Source: Acidobacteriota bacterium (GTDB lineage: Bacteria; Pseudomonadota; Alphaproteobacteria; Caulobacterales; Hyphomonadaceae). Taken from it: a stretch of DNA of 64,000 nt. The notes under the pieces are model-generated. The model was not told the DNA's origin, searched no databases, and saw nothing but the letters and a program-made list of their open reading frames with translations. The stretch lies in assembly GCA_016712445.1 (NCBI GenBank), contig JADJRB010000010.1, positions 89,989 to 153,988 on the forward strand, written 5' to 3'. This document shows, piece by piece, positions 25,665-34,917 of this stretch. Position numbers and translations under genes: made by a program. Every line of letters begins with the position of its first letter. Position 1 is the stretch's first letter.

Positions 25665-26987
25665 ATGACTCTGGACAGCGCAGGGCGAAGCGATTCAAGA
25701 CAGACGCGGCAAGCAAGGGATGGCTCCGTGGTTCGATTCTTCAGGTTGATGGCCGGACTGCTCGCCGCCGCGATGGGATTCGGGTTGCAGCCCGCGAGCG
25801 CGCTCGATATCCGGCTCGCCGGCTTCACCTCCCCCACGCTGATTGCGCAGGCACAACTGCTGCGCCTTGACGCGACCTTGCAACAGGCCATGGGCACCGG
25901 GGATTTCGTCGGGCTTGCGGTTGCCGTGGTGCGCAATGGCGAAGTCACATTCCTGCACACTTACGGCGAGACCGAGACCGGCACAGGCGAGGCCGTCACG
26001 GCGGACACAGTGTTCCGGATTGCCTCGCTGTCGAAAGGCTTTGCCTCAAGCATGGTGGGGCTCGCGGCGTCGGAGGGCCGCCTCTCGCTGGATGCCCCGG
26101 TCTCCGGCTTTGCGCCGGAGCTGGCGCTGCCGGGCGGCGGCGAGAAGACGCTCACCCTGGCAAGTCTTCTCAGCCAGCGCACGGGCCTGCCGCCGAACGC
26201 GTATGACAACCTGCTGGAAGAGGGTATCGAACCCGTCCGCATACTGCCGATGTACCGCAAGGTGAAACCGACCTGCGCGGCCGCGTCGTGCTATGCCTAC
26301 CAGAACGTCACCTACGATCTTTCCGGGCGGGCGCTCGCGGCCGCCTATGGCGAGAGCTATCCGGAACTGGTCGGGGAACGCCTGTTCGCGCGCCTTGGCA
26401 TGACAACCGCGTCCTACGGGCTGGACGGGCTCACCCATACCGGCAACTGGGCGCGCCCGCACACGCGCGCGCGCCAGAGGGACCCCGCCCTGCCGCCGAA
26501 TCCCTGGACGCGGCTGGAGGTGAAACTCCCCTACTATGCCATCCCGGCGGCGGGCGGCGTGAATGCCTCGATCAAGGACATGGCGCAGTGGCTGAATGCC
26601 CAGCTCGGCCATGCGCCGGATGTGCTACCGCCGGAGGTGCTGGACCTCATCCACACGCCGCAGGTGGCGACGCCTACCGAGACGCAGCGCATGCGCGACG
26701 TGATGCCGGCGCTGGCGGCATCGCACTATGCTTATGGCTGGCGCGTGTATGACTATGCGGGCCGCACGGTGGTGGCGCATGGCGGCTCGGTCGACGGCTA
26801 CGGCGCCCACATCATGTTCCTGCCGGATGAGGATACCGGCATCGTGGTCCTGTCGAACACGCGCACGCGCCGCATGTGGGCCATCGCGCCGATGTTCATG
26901 GACCTGACGCTCGGCCTCGAGCCGAAGGACTGGCTGGGACTGGAGCCGGAGCCGCCGGTACACGATGAGCGCGTCGCGGCGCCGTGA
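25665..26987 (+). CDS. Serine hydrolase, class C beta-lactamase family
   Basis: A 440-residue exported hydrolase of the beta-lactamase/transpeptidase-like fold. The nucleophile motif SLSK is near residue 121 and the second motif YQN near 210 (YAYQNVTYD). The third element is probably HGG in VVAHGGSVDGYG. A signal-type hydrophobic segment (LMAGLLAAAMGFGLQPASA) lies near residues 28-46, so the true start may be the GTG at 25728. Likely role: peptidase or esterase; not necessarily antibiotic resistance. Confidence 0.86.
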   Translation: MTLDSAGRSDSRQTRQARDGSVVRFFRLMAGLLAAAMGFGLQPASALDIRLAGFTSPTLIAQAQLLRLDATLQQAMGTGDFVGLAVAVVRNGEVTFLHTYGETETGTGEAVTADTVFRIASLSKGFASSMVGLAASEGRLSLDAPVSGFAPELALPGGGEKTLTLASLLSQRTGLPPNAYDNLLEEGIEPVRILPMYRKVKPTCAAASCYAYQNVTYDLSGRALAAAYGESYPELVGERLFARLGMTTASYGLDGLTHTGNWARPHTRARQRDPALPPNPWTRLEVKLPYYAIPAAGGVNASIKDMAQWLNAQLGHAPDVLPPEVLDLIHTPQVATPTETQRMRDVMPALAASHYAYGWRVYDYAGRTVVAHGGSVDGYGAHIMFLPDEDTGIVVLSNTRTRRMWAIAPMFMDLTLGLEPKDWLGLEPEPPVHDERVAAP

Positions 26988-27095
26988 ACCGATCCTGAAA
27001 AAATGGACACGGGCGCAGCTGAGCCGCGCGCGGAACGATTCGCGGAACGGGACGTAGCATCTGCATCCCCAAACCCGCAGAGAAGGAGTCAGCAA

Positions 27096-27659
27096 ATGAC
27101 CCATCACACCGATTCCAGAACAGTAGCCATTCTCGCCGCCGACGGGTTCGAGCAAGTCGAACTCACCTCGCCGCGCGACAGGCTGCAGGAGACCGGCGTG
27201 AAGACGCACATCGTGTCGCTGAAGGGCGGCACGATCCAGGCCAACAAGCACCGCGAGCATGGCGACACATTCGAGGTCGATGTCACGCTCGATAAGGCAA
27301 AGCCTTCTGATTATGACGCCCTCTTGATCCCCGGCGGCCTGTTCAGCCCGGATGCACTGCGCACAGATCAGAGGGTGCAAAGCTTCGTGAAGGCATTCTT
27401 CGACGCCAGGAAACCTGTGTTTGCGATCTGCCACGGGCCTCAGGTGCTGATTTCGGCGGGCGTGGTCCGTGGGCGGAGCATGACCGCCGTGAAGGCTGTG
27501 CAGAAGGACCTGGAAAATGCCGGCGCCAAGGTCAGCGATGAGGCCGTGGTGGTAGACGCCGGCCTCGTGACCTCACGCACGCCGGACGATCTCGACCAGT
27601 TCAATGCGCGCATCGTTTCGGAACTGGCGCGGGCAGAGACCGCCTCGCAGAGTCGCTGA
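27096..27659 (+). CDS. PfpI/DJ-1 family type 1 glutamine amidotransferase-like protein
   Basis: A 187-residue DJ-1/PfpI-superfamily protein. The nucleophilic elbow is FAICHGPQ, with the active Cys at about residue 112, and the opening VAILAADGFEQVELTSPRD is the standard first strand and acidic residue. Members act as proteases, deglycases or chaperone-like stress proteins; which applies here is unknown. AGAAGGAG precedes the ATG at 27096. Convergent with the esterase gene downstream. Confidence 0.9.
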   Translation: MTHHTDSRTVAILAADGFEQVELTSPRDRLQETGVKTHIVSLKGGTIQANKHREHGDTFEVDVTLDKAKPSDYDALLIPGGLFSPDALRTDQRVQSFVKAFFDARKPVFAICHGPQVLISAGVVRGRSMTAVKAVQKDLENAGAKVSDEAVVVDAGLVTSRTPDDLDQFNARIVSELARAETASQSR

Positions 27660-27715
27660 GGCCGGCGCCAGCGTTCATCGATCATTGGAGCGGGACCGAA
27701 AGCAGCCCAAGCCGC

Positions 27716-28468
27716 TCAGCGCGTGTCCGGCCGTTCGATCGCTTCGATGACAGGCGTGAGGAAATCCGCGAGCGGCGCCGCGATGCGGACCACGCCGTCC
27801 CGGGTTGGATGAAGCCCGTCGGCCTGTAGCATCGAGGGATCGCCCTCGATCAGTCCGAGCAGCGACGGATAATAAGGCACACCATATTCGGCTGCGAGGC
27901 CCGGATAAATCGCGGCGAAGGCGGCCTCGCGGCTTCCGTCGGCAATCTCGCCCCGCAGTGAAAGGCCGACAAGCACGGCAGGAATGTTGGCCTGCTTCGC
28001 CCGGTCAAGAATGGCAGCCAGGTTCGCCCGCGTGACATCCGGGGGCACGCCCAGCAGGTAGTCGTTGGCGCCAAGCGCCACGACAAGCAGGCCGGGCTTC
28101 GCCGAGGTCACGCTCCAGTCGAACCGGGCGAGCCCCTGCGCGGTCGTGTCGCCCGACACGCCCGCATTAACGGCGACCGCATGCGTTCCGTTCCTTCGCC
28201 AGACGGCCTCCACCTGTTCAGGCAGCGCGTCGCCAGGCTCGAGGCCGTAGCCTGCTGTCAGGCTGTCACCGAGAAAAACCACGACGAGCGCATCCTCGCC
28301 TGCCTCAGGCGCAGGAACTTGTTCGGCGATGCCAGCGGGAAGCTGGGCGGGCTGTTGCGGAGCGGCTTCCGGCTGTCCGCAGGCCGCCAACAGGAGGACG
28401 ATCGCCAAGGCGAGGAAAAGGGCAATGAGCCGCGGCACTTGCCGGATAGGCGACGCAAACGAGTTCAT
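27716..28468 (-). CDS. tesA: TesA-like arylesterase / SGNH hydrolase lipoprotein
   Basis: A 250-residue exported esterase with a lipoprotein signal (LLLAACGQ, lipobox Cys near residue 30). SGNH blocks are clear: GDSLTAGYGLEPG (Ser nucleophile), GVSGDTTAQGLARFDW (Gly), GANDYLLG (Asn) and DGLHPTRDG (Asp/His). This is thioesterase I/lysophospholipase L1 type. It is divergent from an ABC ATPase/permease pair, the same layout as tesA with ybbA-ybbP in E. coli. No clear ribosome site precedes 28468. Confidence 0.88.
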   Translation of the reverse strand: MNSFASPIRQVPRLIALFLALAIVLLLAACGQPEAAPQQPAQLPAGIAEQVPAPEAGEDALVVVFLGDSLTAGYGLEPGDALPEQVEAVWRRNGTHAVAVNAGVSGDTTAQGLARFDWSVTSAKPGLLVVALGANDYLLGVPPDVTRANLAAILDRAKQANIPAVLVGLSLRGEIADGSREAAFAAIYPGLAAEYGVPYYPSLLGLIEGDPSMLQADGLHPTRDGVVRIAAPLADFLTPVIEAIERPDTR

Positions 28469-28535
28469 ACATATCGATAGACACGCCGTCGCCGCCTGAC
28501 AATGTACGGCGACCCTGACCGGAGAGACTAGATAC

Positions 28536-29217
28536 ATGACCGAAGCGCTGAGAATGGCAGGGATCTGGCTTACATTTCCTGCCGCTTCGAATATCGCCGG
28601 GTCGTCATCGCTGGATGTCCTCAAGGGGGTCGATTTTGTCGCCGGGCGCGGCGAGACCGTGGCGATCGTCGGCCCGTCCGGCTCGGGCAAGTCGTCGCTG
28701 ATCGCGGTCGCAGCGGGTCTTGAGGCCGCGAGCCGGGGCGAGGTGACGCTGCTGGGTGAGCGGATCGAGACCTATGGAGAAGACCAGCTGGCGCGCCTGC
28801 GGCGGGGCCGGGTCAGCATGGTGTTTCAGTCATTTCATTTGCTGGAGACCATGACGGCCTTCGACAATGTCCGCGCGCCGCTCGAGATCGCCCGGCTCGA
28901 CAAGGTCGATGCCCGCGCCAATGCAGCGCTCGAAGCCGTCGGCCTGAGCGCGCGTCGCACGCACTATCCCGGCCAGCTGTCCGGCGGAGAGCGCCAGCGG
29001 GTGGCGGTCGCCCGCGCCCTCGCCTGCTGACCCTGCGCTCGTCTTTGCGGATGAACCCACCGGCAACCTCGACGCTGAAAGCGGGCGTGTGGTGGCAGAT
29101 CTGCTCTTCTCGATTGCCAGGGATCGCGGCGCCACACTCGTCCTGGTGACGCATGACGCCGAGCTCGCGGCCCGGGCCGGCCGCGTGGTCCACATGCGGG
29201 ACGGCCAGATCGTATGA
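28536..29217 (+). pseudogene. YbbA/LolD-like ABC ATPase, frameshifted
   Basis: ATPase partner of the adjacent FtsX-type permease. Walker A GPSGSGKSSLI and the signature LSGGERQRVAVARALAC are intact, but one extra base between 29025 and 29028 makes TGA right after the signature. After removing it, the frame continues as DPALVFADEPTGNLDAESG (Walker B) and ends VVHMRDGQIV, with its stop overlapping the permease ATG (ATGA at 29214-29217). Net length is 3n+1, consistent with one inserted base. Either a sequencing error or a recent loss. Confidence 0.85.
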
Positions 29218-31745
29218 GCAGCGTTTCGGTGAAGCTGGCGCGCCGCGAACTTTCGAGGGGCATCCGGGGGTTCTGGATCTACCTCGCCTGCCTCGCCCTC
29301 GGCACGGCGGCCATCGCGGCGGCAGGCTCGGTGACGGAGACCTTCTCCCGGGGCGTGGCCGGCGAAGCCCGCACCTTGCTCGGCGCCGACGCCCGGTTCT
29401 CGACCGCGCAGCGCCGGGCGACAGACGAAGAGCGCCGCTTCGCGGAGGGGCTTGGCACGATTTCGGAGACCGCCTCGCTCGATGTCATGGGCGCCGCGAA
29501 CGGCGTGCGGGCGCAAGTTGACGTGCGCGCGGTCGACAATGGCTATCCGCTGATCGGGACCGCAAAGCTGTCCGGCGGCGAAGCCGACCTTCAGACGGCG
29601 CTGAAACGGAGGGACGAGCGGTGGGGCGTGGTGGTCACCCGGTCGTTCCTCGAAAAGTTCGGCGCTAACATTGGCGACGCTGTGGAGATAGGACCGGTGG
29701 ACGGCGTGATCACGGCGCGCCTCGACGCGGCCCCGGACCGCATCGGCACGCCCGGCGCCCTCGGGCCGGAAGCCATGGTGGCGCTGGACGCGCTGGTCGA
29801 GGCAGGCCGCCTGACGCCGAGCCAGCTCTTCCGGGCTGACATCCGCATCCTGTTCAAACCCGGCGAAGTGTTGGACGATGCACGGAAGCAGTTCGAAGAG
29901 ACTTTTCCCGATGGCGGCGCGCGCCTGCGCGCCCCGGAAGACGCCGTCGACGGGCTGCAAAACCTGCTCCGGACACTGAACAGTTTTCTCGCCATCATCG
30001 GCATTGCGGCGCTCGTTTCGGGCGGCGTCGGCGTGGCACAGGCCACGTCCGCTTTCCTTGCCTCCCGGACGCAGTCGATCGCTGTGCTGAAAGTGTTCGG
30101 GGCCGATGCCGCCACGATCCGGACGGCTTACCTGCTGCAACTGGGCGCCCTCGCATTTGCCGGCGCCTTAGCAGGCACAGCGCTGGGCGCCGCCGCGCCT
30201 TACCTGCTCTCTTTGTTTGCCGGCAGCTCCATTCCAATTCCTCAGGCGCTGGCGCTTTATCCGCTGCCCGTGTTGAAGGCGCTGCTCCTCGGCTTGCTGG
30301 CCGCAGCGGTGTTCGCCGTGCCCGAGATCGGGCGGGCGCGGTCAACGAAGCCATCGGCCCTGTTCCGCGAAACAAGCCAGACGGGCAAGGCGCGCGCGCC
30401 CTGGCTGGAGGTCTCGTGGGCCATTGGCGCCGCAGCGCTGCTCGCCGCGATTGCGGTAGCAACCAGCTACCGCCCGATGCTCACGGCCATGCTGCTTGTC
30501 GGCGCGCTGCTCTCGGCGGGCATTTTTGCCGGCGCGGCCTGGATCGTCAAAGGCATTGCGCGCAAACTTGCCAGAAGCGCGCGCGGGTTCTGGCGCATCG
30601 CGCTCGCCAACCTTGGGGGACCGGGTTCGCTTGCGCCGCTGATCGTGCCGTCCCTTGGCCTTGGACTGGTGTTGCTGGTGCTGGTCGTCTCGGTACAGAC
30701 AAACCTGATACGGCAAATTTCTTCGACGGCGCCGGCCAATGCGCCGTCGCTGGTTTTCTCTCAGATCCCGAACGAGAAAGTGGAGGCCTTCGACGAAGTC
30801 GTGTCGGCGGCCGGAATCGATACCAGCGATCCTGACCGCTTCCGGCAGGCCCCGTTCGTGCTCGCCCGCGTGTTCGCGCTCAAGGGCAAGCCGCTTGTCG
30901 AGACAGATGTGGCAGAGTCCGAGCGCTGGGTTGTGCGCGGCGAGACGAGCCTGACCTATCTGGACGAACAACCGCCGGAGACGGAACTTGTAGCCGGCGA
31001 ATGGTGGCCGGCCGGCTATTCGGGTCCGCTGCTCGTTTCCGTCGAGTTCGATGCCGCGCGCGGGCTCAGTATCGGCGTCGGCGACACGATCGGCTACCGC
31101 ATTGCGGGGCGCGAGATCACCGCAAAGGTCGCTTCGCTGCGCAAGGCGGACTGGGGCCAGTTCGGCATCGGCTCGAACACGGCGTTCATCCTGTCGCCCG
31201 GCACACTTGAAGCCATGAGCCCGTCCTTCGTGGCGATTGCGAAGGCCACTCCGGAGCAGGAAAGCGCCGTCATCGCGGCGCTCGGAAAGGACCTGCGCGA
31301 AGTGGTCGTGTTCCAGACGCGCCCGGCGCTCGAGACGGCCGCGCGCCTGTTCGGCCAGATCGCCGCAGCGGTGAACGCCGCCGCCGGGATCGTGACACTG
31401 GCGGGCCTGCTGGTGCTGGTCGGAACGTTCGCCGCGCTCGCACGCCGCCGGCGGCGCGAAGCGGCCCTGCTCAAAGTGTTCGGCGCATCGCAGGGCGAAA
31501 TCCTGCGCCTTTACGCGGCCGAGTTCGGGCTGGCCGCAGGGGTGGCTGCCCTGCTCGGCACCGCGATCGGCGTCGCGGCGGCTTATCCGGTCGTGGTGTT
31601 TGTGTTCGAGGCGAAGTGGTCCCTGCCCTGGCAGCCGGCGGCGGCCGTGATCGCGTCCGCCGTCGCCCTCGCGGCCGCGGGCGGCGCGGCTGCGGGCTAT
31701 TCGGCGCTGTCGCGTAGGCCGGCCGACGTGCTCAGAACGCCGTGA
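29214..31745 (+). CDS. FtsX-like ABC permease (YbbP type)
   Basis: An 843-residue inner-membrane permease with the duplicated YbbP layout: an N-terminal helix, a large periplasmic domain, FtsX helices near residues 255-430, a second long periplasmic domain, and FtsX helices near 720-840. The FtsX block LLKVFGASQGEILRLYAAEFGL is clear. It is translated with the upstream ATPase and lies opposite the tesA-like gene; such pairs are proposed to move lipid-like or toxic substrates, but the substrate is unknown. Confidence 0.9.
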   Translation: MSSVSVKLARRELSRGIRGFWIYLACLALGTAAIAAAGSVTETFSRGVAGEARTLLGADARFSTAQRRATDEERRFAEGLGTISETASLDVMGAANGVRAQVDVRAVDNGYPLIGTAKLSGGEADLQTALKRRDERWGVVVTRSFLEKFGANIGDAVEIGPVDGVITARLDAAPDRIGTPGALGPEAMVALDALVEAGRLTPSQLFRADIRILFKPGEVLDDARKQFEETFPDGGARLRAPEDAVDGLQNLLRTLNSFLAIIGIAALVSGGVGVAQATSAFLASRTQSIAVLKVFGADAATIRTAYLLQLGALAFAGALAGTALGAAAPYLLSLFAGSSIPIPQALALYPLPVLKALLLGLLAAAVFAVPEIGRARSTKPSALFRETSQTGKARAPWLEVSWAIGAAALLAAIAVATSYRPMLTAMLLVGALLSAGIFAGAAWIVKGIARKLARSARGFWRIALANLGGPGSLAPLIVPSLGLGLVLLVLVVSVQTNLIRQISSTAPANAPSLVFSQIPNEKVEAFDEVVSAAGIDTSDPDRFRQAPFVLARVFALKGKPLVETDVAESERWVVRGETSLTYLDEQPPETELVAGEWWPAGYSGPLLVSVEFDAARGLSIGVGDTIGYRIAGREITAKVASLRKADWGQFGIGSNTAFILSPGTLEAMSPSFVAIAKATPEQESAVIAALGKDLREVVVFQTRPALETAARLFGQIAAAVNAAAGIVTLAGLLVLVGTFAALARRRRREAALLKVFGASQGEILRLYAAEFGLAAGVAALLGTAIGVAAAYPVVVFVFEAKWSLPWQPAAAVIASAVALAAAGGAAAGYSALSRRPADVLRTP

Positions 31746-31957
31746 TGGCGCCGCTCACCGAAAGGCGTTGCCCGGCTGATACCGGCAGCCTTGAAGATCA
31801 TGGCGGCCGGGCAGAAGCCTGTGAGGGATGCCTGCAGCATGTTGAGGCCTGCAAAGGCGGTGAGGAGGAACCAGTAAGGCGCAACGAACTAGCCAAGCGT
31901 GCGGCTCAGCAGGACTACAATTCCGGCAAAGGCCAGGACGGCGCGGTCGAGGTTCAT
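31697..31957 (-). pseudogene. DUF2892 (YgaP-like) membrane protein with in-frame stop
   Basis: On the minus strand from ATG 31957 the frame reads MNLDRAVLAFAGIVVLLSRTLG, then TAG at 31889-31891, then FVAPYWFLLTAFAGLNMLQ and LTGFCPAAMIFKAAG. Both halves match DUF2892 membrane proteins, in which a Tyr normally fills the stop position. One C-to-G type change (TAC to TAG) explains the break. The frame overlaps the end of the permease gene. DUF2892 proteins are often tied to rhodanese and sulfide handling, which fits the neighbours trxC and sqr. Confidence 0.75.
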
Positions 31958-31988
31958 GGGAAAGGCTCCGTGCGAGAAGGGTTGAGGG

Positions 31989-32438
31989 TCAGGCGAGTGT
32001 GAAGGCTTTGCGGATCCAGGTCTCAAGCGCTGCCCCGGTCTGGGCGCCGGGCTGGTTGGCGATGAGCTTGCCGCCGCTCCAGCCGAAGAGTGTGGGTATG
32101 CCGCGGATCTGGAGACGGGCTGCAGCTTCCCTGTTCTGGTCGGAGTCCAGTTTGAAGAAGCGCACGTCGGAGCTCAGCCTGCCAGCGGCGGCGCGGTAGT
32201 GCGGCGCCATCATCCGGCACGGCCCGCACCACTGCGCCCAGACATCCAGCAGATAGGCGCCGGTGTCCTTCGACTGGAGATCAGCGAGTTGCTGGGAGGT
32301 GATGTCAACGGGCTCCGGCGTTGCCAGCGTTGCAGCGCAGCGGCCACACTTCGCGCCTGACAGCGACTTGTCAGCCGGCAGACGATTGACCGCGCCGCAG
32401 GCCAGGCACAGGATATTCCGGTCTTTGTCGGATGCCAT
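31989..32438 (-). CDS. trxC: Thioredoxin 2 (TrxC)
   Basis: A 149-residue zinc-containing thioredoxin. The N-terminal zinc ribbon uses Cys11, Cys14, Cys31 and Cys34 (CLACG and CGRC), and the redox site is WCGPC (Cys71/Cys74). cis-Pro is in GIPTLFGW. It reduces disulfides in the cytoplasm and, next to sqr, may handle sulfane sulfur. The start MASDKDRN at 32438 matches the family. Intact, unlike its neighbours. Confidence 0.93.
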   Translation of the reverse strand: MASDKDRNILCLACGAVNRLPADKSLSGAKCGRCAATLATPEPVDITSQQLADLQSKDTGAYLLDVWAQWCGPCRMMAPHYRAAAGRLSSDVRFFKLDSDQNREAAARLQIRGIPTLFGWSGGKLIANQPGAQTGAALETWIRKAFTLA

Positions 32439-32449
32439 CGCCGTACGCC

Positions 32450-33723
32450 TCACCCTGCCTTGATCTTGTGTGTCTTGATCAGTCCGAGCACGGCGTTTTC
32501 ATAGAAGGTCTCGGACACGCCAGCCTTCACCTTGCCGATAAAGTATTTCTCGAAGCCCGCTTTCGCGGTGTGCACCCAGCCGCCGGATCCGGACCAGTTC
32601 ACATTGCGCGGCGGGATCTGGGGCTGCGCCACGAAGGCGACACCCTTGTCGCCGAAATCGGCAAGGCAGATGGCGTTCCAGGTCGCCTCGTGCGTGGGCG
32701 CCTCGCCCTGACGATCTGGCCAAGGTTCTCGGCCGTTGCGGTGACCATGGATTCAATCATGAAGCCCGTCTTCGGCACACCGACCGGCACCGGCGTCTTG
32801 CCGATCGGCGGAATCGCGATGCAAACGCAAATGCCGAAGATTTCCTTGTACTTCTCGTTTCTCTGGTGCCTGTCGGTGAGGATGAAACCGCGCGGATTGG
32901 TCAGGCCCTCAATCCCCCGCACGGCCTCCACGCCCCGGAAAGCCGGGAGCATCATCGAGAACTTCATCGGGAGCTCATGAAGCTGCTTGACGCTCCCGTC
33001 TTCGGCCATCTCCTCGACAATCATCTTGCCCGGCTCAGCTTTTACAACACGGGCATTGGTGATCCATTTGATGTGGCGGGCGCGCAGTTCGCTTTCGAGC
33101 AGGCTCTTGGTGTCGCCAACACCGTCAAGGCCGAGGTGGCCGATGTAAGGCTCAGACGTCACGTAGGTCATCGGTACCCGGTCGCGGATCTTCCGGCGCC
33201 GCAGCTCGGTTTCAATGATCATGAGGGTCTCGTAGGCGGGCCCGAAACACGACGCGCCCTGCACGGCGCCGACGATCACCGGGCCCGGGTCGGCGCAGAA
33301 AGCTTCGAACGCAGCGTGCGCCTGCAAGGCATGATCGATGTGGCAGACAGATTGCGTGTGCCCATTCGGGCCGAGCCCTTCGATCTCGTCGAAAGCCAGC
33401 TCAGGGCCGGTTGCAATGACGAGATAGTCATACGACACAGCCCGTCCGCCGGGCAGCCGGACACGTTTCTCGTCCGGTTCAACTTTCTCGGCCTTGCCGA
33501 CGACCAGTTCGATGCGCCGTTTCTTCATCGGCTTCGCCAGATCGACCACGATGTCCTGCCGATCACGCCAACCGACGAGGACCCAGGGGTTCGACGGCAC
33601 AAACTGGTAGAACGGATTCTCGTTGATCACGACCACTTCGTCTTCGGGTCTGACCGATTTTCGGATTTCATAAGCGGCGATGACGCCGCCGAGGCCCGCA
33701 CCCAGAACTACAATCTTCGCCAT
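32450..33723 (-). pseudogene. sqr: Sulfide:quinone oxidoreductase, frameshifted near C terminus
   Basis: A membrane-associated flavoprotein oxidising sulfide to sulfane sulfur with electrons to quinone. FAD motif VVLGAGLGGVIAAYEI is at residue 5; candidate redox cysteines are Cys127, Cys159 and Cys299/301. The frame breaks after TATAENLGQIVRG at about 32706-32708, where CCC (GGG on the coding strand) is one base short; restored, the tail reads AICLADFGDKGVAF and ends GLIKTHKIKAG. Net length is 3n+2, a one-base deletion. Divergent from the RND adaptor. Confidence 0.87.
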
Positions 33724-33763
33724 GGCTGACTCTCCCCTTCGCTAAGCGACGAATAGCATATTT

Positions 33764-33778
33764 TATTATTTCATAATA
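33764..33778. promoter_or_regulatory. AT-rich palindrome, candidate ArsR/BigR-type operator
   Basis: TATTAT-TTC-ATAATA is a perfect 6-base inverted repeat inside a very AT-rich patch (33757-33793) in the gap between sqr and the RND operon. Its position in a divergent sulfide-linked promoter region, with an ArsR regulator encoded in the operon, makes it the likely binding site. The assignment is by position and symmetry only. Confidence 0.5.
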
Positions 33779-33863
33779 TATGTAGATATACGCATTGCGG
33801 GCGGGATGAAGATGTTTCGATCTGTCCCGCAGCGAAGGACTGGGAAGATTGAAGGAACGCGGG

Positions 33864-34917
33864 ATGGAACATCTGCCGGGGCGGATGACGGGCAGCAGGC
33901 CACCGAGGCGGCCTAAGGGCGCCCGAATGATCATGGCGACAGGGCTAGGTCTCGCAGCAATGCTGATGACCCCTGCCCCGATCGCCCTTGCCCAGACCCT
34001 GACCGTGGAAGAAGCGGTCGTGGTCGATTACCGGCCGGTCATTGCCCGCATCGAAGCGGGCGACACCGCGACCGCCCGGTCGCGCCTTCAGGGCGTGGTC
34101 ACGCAGCTGAACGTCGTCGAGGGCCAGATCGTCAAGGCCAGCAGCCTGGTCGCAGTGGTCACGGACAGCACCCTTTCCCCGCAGCTCTCCGCGCTCGGCT
34201 CCACAATCGAGGGACTGAAGTCGCAGGTGAAACAGCAGGAAAGCGACATTGCACGCAATGAAGGCCTTCTGGCGCAGGGCTTCTACCCGCGCGCCCGGCT
34301 GGATGAGGAGAAGACCTCGCTCGACGTCCTGAAACGAAGCCTCGCAACAGCTGAAGCGGAGAAGCGCGCTGTCGGCCCGCGAGGCCGAAGGACGCATTCT
34401 CGCGCCGGCGGACGCCCATGTGACCGATGTGGGCGTGGTGAAAGGATCGGTTGTTTCTCCGGGGGACGTTCTGGCCAGCTTTGCGACGGTGAACGGGGTC
34501 GTTCGCCTCGCCTTGCCCGAGCGCCACGCGGCGACGCTGGAAGAAGGCGAGACCATTTCACTGCGGCTGCCTTCCCGCTCGGATGAAATCCGCACGGCCA
34601 CCGTGATCCGGATCTATCCCGAGCTGAAACAGGGCTCTGTCATTGCCGACGCGAAGGTCGAGGGCGGCCTGACAGCGCTGTTCGGAGAGCGCGTCGACGT
34701 TCTGGCGCCCGTCGGTGAGCGGCGCGCTATCCGGATTCCCAAGGACTATGTGTCGACCCGCTTCGGCGTCGACTTTGTCCGGGTCCAGGTCGGCGAGCGC
34801 TTCATCGACGCGCCGGTTGCGCTGGCAGCGCCGCTGGTGGACACGGCCGGGCAATTCGAAATTCTCTCGGGGCTCAGGCCCGGTGACCGGATCGAGAAGC
34901 CGGAACCGCGTCCATGA
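33864..34917 (+). pseudogene. RND efflux periplasmic adaptor (HlyD/MFP), frameshifted
   Basis: Membrane-fusion subunit of an RND pump. An N-terminal export signal ends in PAPIALAQTLTVEEAVV, then a biotinyl-lipoyl block (GVVTQLNVVEGQIVKASSL), a helical hairpin (about 34200-34360), then after the break LAPADAHVTDVGVVKGSVVSPGD and the beta-barrel to the end. The break lies near 34366 (KR/A junction); net length is 3n+1, so one inserted base is likely. The stop overlaps the RND ATG (ATGA). Confidence 0.82.

Noticed and set aside
31742..32002. 86-codon plus-strand frame after the permease
   Set aside because: The minus strand here reads as DUF2892 protein; the plus frame lacks motifs.
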